From Sulfurospirillum sp. (GTDB lineage: Bacteria; Campylobacterota; Campylobacteria; Campylobacterales; QNZT01), in assembly GCA_003978455.1 (NCBI GenBank), contig QNZT01000025.1:1-8822 (forward strand): a stretch of DNA of 8,822 nt, read 5' to 3'. Made by a program: the position numbers and the translations under genes. Positions 1-6,693 of this stretch are shown here, piece by piece. The stretch's first letter is position 1. Every line of letters begins with the position of its first letter. A model generated the notes under the pieces. That model did not search any database, was not told the origin of the DNA, and was given only the letters and a program-made list of their open reading frames with translations.

Positions 1-306
1 ATCCTTCAGCACCTGCCCGGCCTGCCAGGCGTCGTAGGCGTTCCAGCCCTTGTCGGCCAGCCATAGGGCCGGTTGCGCCACCCCGCACACCGCCGGATGG
101 GCCTGACACACCTGCACCACCCGGGCCGCCACCGGCGGGGCAACCCGTCCCATCACCGCCTGGAAGGCCCAGGCCTGGATGAAGGCAACGCCGACACCCC
201 CAACACCCAACAGCAGGTTGGTGCCCAGGTTCTCTGTCCACCGACGGCCAAAGGCGGCGTTCAGCCCTATCGTCATGCCCCCGGTAATTCCGGCGGTCGC
301 TGCCAT
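1..306 (-). CDS. Partial hypothetical protein, Gly/Ala-rich and hydrophobic, on foreign GC-rich DNA
   Basis: I do not recognise this gene. On the minus strand a frame runs without a stop from ATG at 306-304 to the window edge (102 codons, 3' end missing). A GGAGG Shine-Dalgarno-like sequence (318-314 read on the minus strand) lies 7 nt before the ATG, which favours that start. The frame also stays open back to the junction, so it may instead be an internal piece of a larger gene. The protein starts MAATAGITGGMTIGL, has a hydrophobic stretch NLLLGVGGVGVAFIQAWAF (about residues 30-48), two cysteines near 87-93 nt-codons' worth of mid-protein sequence (VCQAHPAVCG), and ends ADKGWNAYDAWQAGQVLKD. 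From memory only, this style resembles the hydrophobic linker before C-terminal toxin domains in polymorphic (RHS/haemagglutinin-type) toxins. That is a weak inference. Base composition (about 68% G+C in the first 60 nt, 77% in 121-180) is unlike the rest of the window, so this DNA comes from another replicon or organism. Confidence 0.45.
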   Translation of the reverse strand, partial: MAATAGITGGMTIGLNAAFGRRWTENLGTNLLLGVGGVGVAFIQAWAFQAVMGRVAPPVAARVVQVCQAHPAVCGVAQPALWLADKGWNAYDAWQAGQVLKD

Positions 307-313
307 GGCCACG

Positions 314-321
314 CCTCCAGC
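314..321. other. Junction between foreign GC-rich DNA and lysA
   Basis: To the right of about 318 the plus strand reads as LysA (QLTALEPIKEAS...). To the left, the same frame gives unrelated residues and reaches a TAA at 285-287. LysA relatives normally have Ser before QLT, but here the preceding codon (315-317) is CTC, Leu. The break therefore falls within a few bases of 318. G+C changes from about two thirds to about one half at the same place. No direct repeat, inverted repeat, tRNA or integrase is visible at the junction, so nothing here explains a site-specific event. A chimeric contig is as likely as a real rearrangement. Confidence 0.7.
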
Positions 322-971
322 TCACCGCACTCGAACCAATCAAAGAGGCAAGCGCTATCGTCGCCGAGCTGGTACGCAGCCTCAAAGTGCTCAAAATCGA
401 CATCAAATTTTTCGACATCGGCGGCGGACTGGGGATACAGTACGATGATGAAAAGCTGATCGAACCTTACGACTATGCGCAGGCGATCTTCTCCACACTG
501 ACAGGTTTGGATGTGACGATCATGTGTGAGCCGGGGCGTTACTTGACAGCCAACAGCGGCTACTTTCTGACACGGGTACTCTATGAAAAAACCAACGGCG
601 ACAAACGTTTTGTGATCGTGGACGGCGGTATGAACGACTTGATCCGCCCTTCACTCTATAACGCCTACCATAAAGTCGAGATCATCGGCAAGGCAGAGGA
701 CGAGGAGGTTTCAGACTGCGATGTGGTCGGACCGGTCTGTGAAAGCGGGGACTTCTTTGCCAAAAATATCAACCTCCCCGCCACACGGGAAAACGACTTG
801 CTTGTCATCCACAGTGCGGGAGCCTACTGCGCGACGATGAGCTCCAACTACAACACCAGAGGACGTGTCGCGGAAGTGGCAGTCGAAGCCGGCAGTGACC
901 GACTTATCCGAAGACGTGAAACATTTGAAGATATGATCATGCTGGAGAAGGATTATCTAAAGGATTCATGA
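318..971 (+). CDS. lysA: Diaminopimelate decarboxylase, 3' fragment lacking the N-terminal ~185 residues
   Basis: The intact enzyme decarboxylates meso-2,6-diaminopimelate to L-lysine, the last step of lysine synthesis, with PLP as cofactor in the cytosol. Visible are the C-terminal 217 residues: FFDIGGGLGI with the PLP-phosphate glycine loop (codons 420-428), the EPGRY substrate motif (528-542), VDGGMNDLIRPSLY, the GPVCESGD motif with the conserved active-site Cys (codon 738-740), and GAYCATMSSNYN with its PLP-contacting Tyr (825-827). Campylobacter LysA is about 402 residues, so roughly 185 are missing, including most of the barrel and the Lys that binds PLP. The frame upstream of 318 is not LysA and stops at 285-287. 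A GTG at 387 could start a 194-residue product, which would be inactive. The 3' end overlaps pheA by 4 nt (ATGA). Identity is certain; whether the cell really has a broken lysA depends on the junction being genuine. Confidence 0.9.
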   Translation, partial: QLTALEPIKEASAIVAELVRSLKVLKIDIKFFDIGGGLGIQYDDEKLIEPYDYAQAIFSTLTGLDVTIMCEPGRYLTANSGYFLTRVLYEKTNGDKRFVIVDGGMNDLIRPSLYNAYHKVEIIGKAEDEEVSDCDVVGPVCESGDFFAKNINLPATRENDLLVIHSAGAYCATMSSNYNTRGRVAEVAVEAGSDRLIRRRETFEDMIMLEKDYLKDS

Positions 972-2041
972 TGACACTCGAAGAACTACGCAAAGGGATC
1001 GACCAAATCGATGACGAACTTTTAAAGCTGCTCAACCGGCGGATGCAGTTTGTCAAAGAGGTCGGCAGACTCAAACAAAACGACGGTTCAAGCATCTACC
1101 GTCCTGAACGCGAACGGGAGATACTCGAACGCCTCAACCGCCAAAACGATGGTGACCTGACACCCGAAGCGATCGAAGCGATCTACATGGAGATCTTTGC
1201 CGTCAGCCGAAATCTGGAACTGCCGGAGAAGATCGCCTACCTTGGACCTGAGGGAAGTTACTCTCATCAAGCGGCGGAGAGCCGTTTCGGTGCACTGAGT
1301 TACTACCTGCCCCTCAACTCAATCGAAGCAGTCTTCAAAGTACTTCAGAACCAGGAGGCGAAGTACGGTGTCGTTCCCATCGAAAACAATACCGAGGGCG
1401 CCGTCGGCACCACAATCGACTGCCTCAACAAGTACGACTCCAAAATCGTTGCGGAACTCTATATCGATATCCACCACTCCTTTGCCACACTTGCGGAAGA
1501 TCTGAAAGATATCAAACGCATCTACTCCCATCCACAGGGGTATAACCAGTGCAAAAACTTTCTCGAAGAGCACTTTTTGATGGATGTGGAGTTTATCCCT
1601 ACCTACTCCACTTCCGCAGCGGCACAGAAAGCGAAAGAGGACAAGGAGGGTGCGGCGATCTGTTCGGCGATCGCGGCAAAGCTCTACAAACTGCCGATCC
1701 ATTTTGAAAAGATCGAAGACAACCTCGCCAACCGGACACGCTTTCTGATCCTGAGCGATTTCAAAAACCAACCCAGCAGCGATGACAAGACATCTATCAT
1801 CGCCAAAACGGACAACAGTCCCGGCAGTCTGGTCAATTTTCTGAAAAACTTCCAGGATCACGGTATCAACCTGACCAAAATCGAATCCCGTCCGATCAAA
1901 GAGGAGCAGTTCAAGTCTATGTTTTTTATCGACTTCAAAGGGCATATCGACGATGAGAACATACAGGATGTGATCAAAAAATCAGCCGGTGAAATCAAAT
2001 GGCTGGGCAGCTATGTATCAGGAGAGAAAGATGCGCTTTAA
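968..2041 (+). CDS. pheA: Bifunctional chorismate mutase / prephenate dehydratase
   Basis: This protein converts chorismate to prephenate and then to phenylpyruvate, the route to phenylalanine. It has 357 residues in the usual three-part layout. An AroQ-type chorismate mutase domain covers residues 1-85 (LRKGIDQIDDELLKLLNRR). Prephenate dehydratase covers about 88-265 (AYLGPEGSYSHQAA at 90-103, GVVPIENNTEGAV at 134-146, and the catalytic Thr-Arg-Phe motif at 257-259). A C-terminal ACT domain covers about 275-352, with SPGSL (284-288, the GAL-type motif) and ESRP (306-309), which bind phenylalanine in the family; feedback inhibition by phenylalanine is therefore likely. The start is ATG at 968 or the next codon, ATG at 971. 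The first overlaps the lysA stop as ATGA, suggesting coupled translation. In C. jejuni a hydrolase gene separates lysA and pheA; here there is none. Confidence 0.96.
   Translation: MMTLEELRKGIDQIDDELLKLLNRRMQFVKEVGRLKQNDGSSIYRPEREREILERLNRQNDGDLTPEAIEAIYMEIFAVSRNLELPEKIAYLGPEGSYSHQAAESRFGALSYYLPLNSIEAVFKVLQNQEAKYGVVPIENNTEGAVGTTIDCLNKYDSKIVAELYIDIHHSFATLAEDLKDIKRIYSHPQGYNQCKNFLEEHFLMDVEFIPTYSTSAAAQKAKEDKEGAAICSAIAAKLYKLPIHFEKIEDNLANRTRFLILSDFKNQPSSDDKTSIIAKTDNSPGSLVNFLKNFQDHGINLTKIESRPIKEEQFKSMFFIDFKGHIDDENIQDVIKKSAGEIKWLGSYVSGEKDAL
2021..2026 (+). promoter_or_regulatory. Ribosome binding site that fixes the hisC start
   Basis: GGAGAG lies 4-5 nt before ATG at 2031, inside the last codons of pheA. 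It supports 2031 over the in-frame upstream ATG at 1989, which would add 14 residues that do not look like HisC and would overlap pheA by 53 nt. Confidence 0.6.
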
Positions 2042-3128
2042 CAGACAACTGGAGTCTATCAAAACCTACGAAGGAGGCAAGCCGATCGAACTTGTCATGA
2101 GAGAGTACGGCATCCCTCCGGAGGATATCGTCAAACTCGCTTCCAACGAAAACCCGTTCGGCACGAGCGAAAAAGTGGTCGAAACGATCCGAAACTATGC
2201 TCCCGATGTCTATATGTACCCAGACGACAGTATGCTGGAACTCAAAACCGCACTTGCCAAAAAGTTCGGCATCGAGACCGCAAACCTGATCATCGGTGCA
2301 GGCAGCGATCAGGTGATCTCCTTTGCGATCAACGCCAAAGCCAACAAGCACAAAAAGGTACTGACCGCTAGAACCACCTTCGCTATGTACGATATCTATG
2401 CAAAACAGATCGGTGCGAAAGTGATCAAAACCCCTTCACATCAACACAACCTGGATGAGTTCTACCACCTCTACAAAAAGGATGGTGACGTGGGCATCAT
2501 CTTCCTCTGCCTGCCCAACAATCCGCTGGGTGAGTCTCTGGACAAAAAAGATGTTTTCGAGTTTATCTCCAAAATCGATGACAATACGATGGTCGTCGTG
2601 GACGGTGCGTATCAGGATTTTGCCGCGGCAAAAGATCCGGCAAAAAAGATCGACCCCAAAGAGTTGATCGAAACCTTTCCAAATACACTCTATCTGGGGA
2701 CTTTCTCCAAGTCGTACGGACTGGGAGGCATGCGTGTCGGCTACGGTATCGCAACCGAAGAGATCATGAACGCCCTCTACAAGATGCGCCCGCCGTTCAA
2801 TGTCACTTCCCTCTCTCTCAAAGCCGCAACTGCGGCGATGGAAGATGAAGCGTTTGTTCAAAAAGGGATCGAAAACAACTTCCGGGAGATGCAAAAGTAT
2901 GAAGCCTTTGCCAAAGAAAATAAAATAGATTTTATAGATAGCTATACAAATTTTATTACTTTACTTTTTAAAAAGGAAAAAAATGCAAGCGAAATAGCGC
3001 AACTGTTACTAAAAAAAGGTATAATAATACGAGATTTACAAAGCTACGGTCTCAACGGTATACGGGTTACCATCGGTAGACCCGAACAAAATGAGAGATT
3101 TTTCACGGAGATAGCACCGCTACTATAA
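2031..3128 (+). CDS. hisC: Histidinol-phosphate aminotransferase
   Basis: This is a PLP enzyme of the class I/II aminotransferase fold that makes histidinol phosphate from imidazole acetol phosphate and glutamate. Its position after pheA suggests it may also transaminate aromatic keto acids, as some HisC proteins do (inference). The chosen start gives 365 residues, normal for HisC. Motifs are LASNENPFG (37-44), GAGSDQVI (89-96), PNNPLG with the PLP-contacting Asn (162-167), DGAY with Asp191 and Tyr194, the Schiff-base Lys227 in SKSYGLGGMRVGYG, and the substrate-binding Arg in RVTIGRPEQN near the C-terminus. It overlaps the pheA stop by 11 nt. One oddity is that 2921-3040, coding for part of the C-terminal domain, is only 27/120 G+C and uses many ATA and TTA codons, while the rest of the gene is near 50%. 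The protein reads through normally, so the gene looks intact. Confidence 0.94.
   Translation: MRFNRQLESIKTYEGGKPIELVMREYGIPPEDIVKLASNENPFGTSEKVVETIRNYAPDVYMYPDDSMLELKTALAKKFGIETANLIIGAGSDQVISFAINAKANKHKKVLTARTTFAMYDIYAKQIGAKVIKTPSHQHNLDEFYHLYKKDGDVGIIFLCLPNNPLGESLDKKDVFEFISKIDDNTMVVVDGAYQDFAAAKDPAKKIDPKELIETFPNTLYLGTFSKSYGLGGMRVGYGIATEEIMNALYKMRPPFNVTSLSLKAATAAMEDEAFVQKGIENNFREMQKYEAFAKENKIDFIDSYTNFITLLFKKEKNASEIAQLLLKKGIIIRDLQSYGLNGIRVTIGRPEQNERFFTEIAPLL
3020..3025 (+). promoter_or_regulatory. Candidate -10 box of an internal promoter before fliF
   Basis: A perfect TATAAT lies in the AT-rich island in the 3' end of hisC, about 120 nt before the fliF start. No convincing -35 lies 16-19 nt upstream. 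Vegetative promoters in Campylobacterota often have only a strong -10 with AT-rich DNA upstream, so this fits a sigma-70-type promoter for the flagellar genes. I saw no clear sigma-54 or sigma-28 consensus here. This is inference from composition and one box. Confidence 0.3.
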
Positions 3129-3145
3129 AAGGTTTTTGTTACTAG

Positions 3146-4840
3146 ATGGACTTTAAAACACTTATCGCCCAGATTTCTGGCGTTTTTACAAAACTTACCG
3201 TTCGACAGAAGATCATCATAGGGGTTTCTACACTCGCTGTCATCGGTTTTCTAGTCTTTCTGATCCTCTACACAAGCCATCAAAAAGAGAGTGACGGATA
3301 TAGCATACTTTTTGATAACATCTCTCCCTCTGACTCTGCACTGGTGATCCAGCAGCTGGAAAAAGACAACGTTCCCTACCGTATCAAAAACGAAAACACC
3401 ATCGAAGTGCCCAAAGCATACGTTTACAAAGAGCGCATCACCATCGCGGCACAGGGGATTCCCAAAAACAGCAAAATCGGCTTTGAACTTTTCGACAAAA
3501 CCGATTTCGGTGAGACAGACTTCGCACAACAGATCAAGTACCTCCGCGCACTGGAAGGTGAACTCGCACGCACCATCATCAGCCTCAGCCCTGTCGAAGA
3601 TGCACAGGTGCATATCGCACTGCCCAAAGAGAGTGTCTTTGTCGAAAAGAAGAGCGAACCCACCGCTTCGGTTTTGATCAAGCTATATGCGGGCACGAAA
3701 CTCACCTCACGCCAGATCAAAGGTATCAAAAACCTCATCGCCGCCTCGGTTCCCAAACTGAGTCCCGAAAATGTCGAACTGGTCAATCAGGACGGTGAAC
3801 CGCTCGGAGACGATGAGATCTCAGGATATGCACCCGAAATCGTTGCTGCCCAGATCAAATACCGCAAAGAGTTTGAACGCGCCTATGAGAAGAAGATCGA
3901 AAAGGTGCTCGCCCCTGTACTCGGAGGCACAGAGAAAGTCGTCGCAAAAGTGACTGCCGAGTTTGACTTCCAGAAAAAAGATATCGTCAGCGAATACTAC
4001 GATCCCGAGTCGGTCGTGCGCAGTGAACAGAATCTCGAAGAGAAGAGAGTGGGAGCCACACCGGAAAACGTCGGCGGTGTTCCCGGAGCCATCAGCAACA
4101 TCGGTCCGGTAGAGGGAACCAAAAAGAACAAGCCTGCCGGCGAAAAGTATGAGAAAAGTTCCACCACTACCAACTACGAGATCTCCAAAAAAGTGACCAA
4201 TATCAGGGGAGAGTTTGCAACACTCAAACGTATCACGGCGGCTGTGGTTGTCGACGGCAAGTATAAAATCGAGACCGACCCCAAAACACAGGAGGAGAAA
4301 AAAGTCTATATACCTCTTGACAAGACTGAGATCGCAGCGATTGAGAATATCGTCAAAAACAGTATCGGCTACGATGACAAACGGGGAGACAAGATCACTG
4401 TCAGCAACTTTGAGTTCAATCCTCTCTCCGGAGAGAAAGCGAAGGGAATGTCAGGGGAAATCCAAATGGTCACAGAACGGTATATCAACCCGTTTTTACC
4501 GTTGCTGAAATATCTCTTCGCCTTCGCACTACTTTTTGTCTTCTATAAAAAGGTGATCACACCGTTTGGCGAAAAGATGCTCGAAGAGTACAAGGAGGAG
4601 GAAGAGATCACCGATGCCGAAAGCGAACTCGAAGAGGAGGAGAAAGAGGATGAGATTCTCAAAGAGTACAATGAAGCCAAAAGGCGTGCCGAAGAGGAGC
4701 TAGGCTTGGGCAAAGAGCTTGACAAAGAGGAGATCAAACACGAAGTGATTTTGGAGAAGATTCGTCATGAAATCGACAAAAATCCAGAAGATACCGCAAA
4801 ACTGATCAAATCAATCATAGAAGAAGAACACGAGATGTAA
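3146..4840 (+). CDS. fliF: Flagellar MS-ring protein FliF
   Basis: FliF forms the MS ring in the inner membrane, the base on which the rod, export gate and rotor assemble. It has 564 residues, usual for the family. The layout is a short cytoplasmic N-terminus, membrane helix 1 at about 23-43, a periplasmic ring-building YscJ/FliF domain (ITIAAQGIPKNSKIGFELFD at 98-117, LEGELARTI at 136-144, VHIALPKESVF at 155-165), the FliF-specific region with GVPGAISN (311-318), membrane helix 2 at about 449-467, and a cytoplasmic tail at 468-564. The tail is strongly acidic (runs of Glu at 484-500) and ends in the segment that binds FliG in the family. An in-frame TAG at 3143-3145 touches the ATG, so this start is firm. 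The nearest Shine-Dalgarno-like run (AAAAGG, 3127-3132) is 13 nt away, rather far. The gap from hisC is 17 nt; fliG follows after 3 nt. Confidence 0.96.
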   Translation: MDFKTLIAQISGVFTKLTVRQKIIIGVSTLAVIGFLVFLILYTSHQKESDGYSILFDNISPSDSALVIQQLEKDNVPYRIKNENTIEVPKAYVYKERITIAAQGIPKNSKIGFELFDKTDFGETDFAQQIKYLRALEGELARTIISLSPVEDAQVHIALPKESVFVEKKSEPTASVLIKLYAGTKLTSRQIKGIKNLIAASVPKLSPENVELVNQDGEPLGDDEISGYAPEIVAAQIKYRKEFERAYEKKIEKVLAPVLGGTEKVVAKVTAEFDFQKKDIVSEYYDPESVVRSEQNLEEKRVGATPENVGGVPGAISNIGPVEGTKKNKPAGEKYEKSSTTTNYEISKKVTNIRGEFATLKRITAAVVVDGKYKIETDPKTQEEKKVYIPLDKTEIAAIENIVKNSIGYDDKRGDKITVSNFEFNPLSGEKAKGMSGEIQMVTERYINPFLPLLKYLFAFALLFVFYKKVITPFGEKMLEEYKEEEEITDAESELEEEEKEDEILKEYNEAKRRAEEELGLGKELDKEEIKHEVILEKIRHEIDKNPEDTAKLIKSIIEEEHEM

Positions 4841-4843
4841 CCA

Positions 4844-5881
4844 ATGGCAAAACAAACAACTTTAACAAAATCGCAACAGGAGATTTTGGAATCCCTTAGT
4901 ATGAGACAAAAAATCGCTATTTTTCTGACACAACTGGGGGAGGACACTACGGCAAGAATCTTCGCTAATCTCGATATCGATATGATCACCGATCTCTCGG
5001 CAGAAATCGCCAGACTCAAAAATGTCGATAAGCCGATCGCAACAGCAGTACTCGAAGAGTTCTTTGCACTGATGCAATCCAACAACTTCATCGTCAGCGG
5101 CGGTCTGGAGTATGCCAAAGAGATCCTCTTTAAAACATTTGGTCCTGAAACCGCACAAAAGATCCTGACCCGTCTCTCCAAAGAGCTGGGAGAAGCCAAA
5201 AGTTTCAACTTCCTGTCAAAGGTCAAACCCGATCAACTCGCTGACTTCATCATCTCCGAACACCCCCAGACGATCGCACTGATTCTCGCACATATGAGTC
5301 CGGTATCGGCAGCGGAGACGCTCTCCTACTTTGATGATAACCTGAGGGCGGATGTAACGATCCGTATGGCAAATCTGGGCGATATCTCCCCTGCAATCAT
5401 CAAAAGGGTCTCTGCGGTACTCGAAAGCAAACTCGAATCCCTCACCTCCTACAAAGTGGAAGTAGGCGGACCGCGTGCCGTAGCGGAACTACTCAACAAA
5501 CTGGGACAAAAAGCAACCAAATCGACCATCGAACTAATCGAAAAAACCGATGCCGAACTCGCTACGACCATCAAAGATCTCATGTTCACTTTTGAAGATA
5601 TCAGTAAACTCGACAAAAATGCCATCCGTGAACTGCTCAAAGCACTCGATAAAAATCAGCTTATGGTTGCACTCAAAGGTGCCGGAGACGAACTGAAACA
5701 GAAGTTTCTCGAAAATATGTCCACCCGTGCGGCGGAAGCTTTTGAAGAAGAGATGCAATTTATGGGTCCGACCAAAGTCAAGGATGTCGAAGAGGCACAG
5801 CGAAAAATCGTCGAAGAGGTACAGAAGCTTGCTGACAAAGGACTTGTCCAGCTCGGTGAAGCGGATGAAGTGATCGAATAA
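4844..5881 (+). CDS. fliG: Flagellar motor switch protein FliG
   Basis: FliG is the rotor protein of the C ring. Its N-terminal domain binds the FliF tail, its middle domain binds FliM, and its C-terminal domain interacts with the stator to produce torque and switch direction. It has 345 residues, normal length. The N-terminal domain is about 1-110 (MRQKIAIFLTQLGEDTTARI). The middle domain carries the EHPQ motif at 139-142 and the linker VGGPRAVAELLN (207-218). The C-terminal domain starts near 225 and contains MFTFEDISKLD (247-257) and LKGAGDELKQKFLENMS (277-293), the conserved charged block that contacts the stator. It lies directly after its partner FliF. No clear Shine-Dalgarno sequence precedes the ATG, so translation is probably coupled to fliF. 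Confidence 0.96.
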   Translation: MAKQTTLTKSQQEILESLSMRQKIAIFLTQLGEDTTARIFANLDIDMITDLSAEIARLKNVDKPIATAVLEEFFALMQSNNFIVSGGLEYAKEILFKTFGPETAQKILTRLSKELGEAKSFNFLSKVKPDQLADFIISEHPQTIALILAHMSPVSAAETLSYFDDNLRADVTIRMANLGDISPAIIKRVSAVLESKLESLTSYKVEVGGPRAVAELLNKLGQKATKSTIELIEKTDAELATTIKDLMFTFEDISKLDKNAIRELLKALDKNQLMVALKGAGDELKQKFLENMSTRAAEAFEEEMQFMGPTKVKDVEEAQRKIVEEVQKLADKGLVQLGEADEVIE

Positions 5882-5883
5882 CG

Positions 5884-6693
5884 ATGGCAAATATCATCAA
5901 CCCTGACGAAAAGAAGAGCAATTCCATTCAAAAATTTACTTTTGCAAAACTTGATGTTCATGTCGATGATATCGTCGCATCAGAAGAGAATCCTTTTGTC
6001 AGCCAGGAGCAGCTTTCCAAAGAGCAAGCGTCCGCTTCTCATGAAACTACTTCCCCTGACCATGATGATGAAAAGAAACCCCCTACCATCTTTGAAGCCA
6101 AAGAGCGTGAAACCCTCCTCGATAAGATAGACCAACTCACATCCGATGTCGTGCGACTACAGATGGAACTCGAAAAAGTGCAACAGGCACATCTTCAGGA
6201 GCTGGAGCAGGCAAAAGAGGCAGCACGGGAAGAAGGCAGGCAAGAAGCGATGAAAACACTTCATGAAGAGATGCACGAAGAGATCGAAAACCTCAAATCC
6301 CAGTATATCAACTCCATCACCGCACTCGATGAAAAAAAGCACCAGTTTGATCAGACGCTGGAATCGCTTGAAAAGGAGCTGATCGAAACCGCCCTCCTTC
6401 TGGCAAAAAAGGTGATCCTCAAAGAGGTAGAGAAAAACTCCGCTCAGATCGCCGTGGAGATAGCCGAATACTTGCTCAAAAGCATCCGGGAGAGTAGCCA
6501 GGTCACACTTAAAGTAAATCCTGAAGACTTCGCCGCTATATCAAGTCACTTTAAAGAAAGTCTCATTAAAATTGAATCAGACGAAGCGATACAAAAAGGC
6601 GGAGTTGTCCTGATGGGCGGAGATGAAAATATAGACGGTACGATACACACACGCTACAGACAAGCCCTCCAGTTTCTGCAAAAAGAGAGTTAA
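5884..6693 (+). CDS. fliH: Flagellar assembly protein FliH
   Basis: FliH binds and regulates the export ATPase FliI and tethers it to the C ring during flagellar protein export. It has 269 residues, close to the C. jejuni protein. An N-terminal segment of about 35 residues is followed by a low-complexity linker rich in Ser, Glu, Asp and His (about 40-66), a long charged helical/coiled-coil region (about 70-165, with AAREEGRQEAM where other FliH proteins have a GxxxG-like repeat), and a C-terminal FliH/YscL domain ending in GGVVLMGGDENIDGTIHTRY (239-258). The last segment matches the usual family ending and is the best evidence for identity. The start lies 2 nt after the fliG stop without an obvious Shine-Dalgarno sequence. 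The stop is immediately followed by the dxs ATG. Confidence 0.9.
   Translation: MANIINPDEKKSNSIQKFTFAKLDVHVDDIVASEENPFVSQEQLSKEQASASHETTSPDHDDEKKPPTIFEAKERETLLDKIDQLTSDVVRLQMELEKVQQAHLQELEQAKEAAREEGRQEAMKTLHEEMHEEIENLKSQYINSITALDEKKHQFDQTLESLEKELIETALLLAKKVILKEVEKNSAQIAVEIAEYLLKSIRESSQVTLKVNPEDFAAISSHFKESLIKIESDEAIQKGGVVLMGGDENIDGTIHTRYRQALQFLQKES

Noticed and set aside
73..459. Plus-strand open frames across the left edge and the lysA junction (73-459 and 179-448)
   Set aside because: They cross the junction in the wrong frame for lysA, have His/Pro/Arg-rich shadow composition, and lie opposite or out of frame with better-supported reading frames.
1319..1945. Long minus-strand open frame opposite pheA (208 codons)
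   Set aside because: It is the antisense shadow of a certain pheA gene; its composition and lack of any motif or ribosome site argue against a real gene.
1989..2030. Earlier ATG (1989) as the hisC start
   Set aside because: The extra 14 residues do not resemble HisC, overlap pheA deeply and lack a ribosome site; ATG at 2031 has GGAGAG just upstream.
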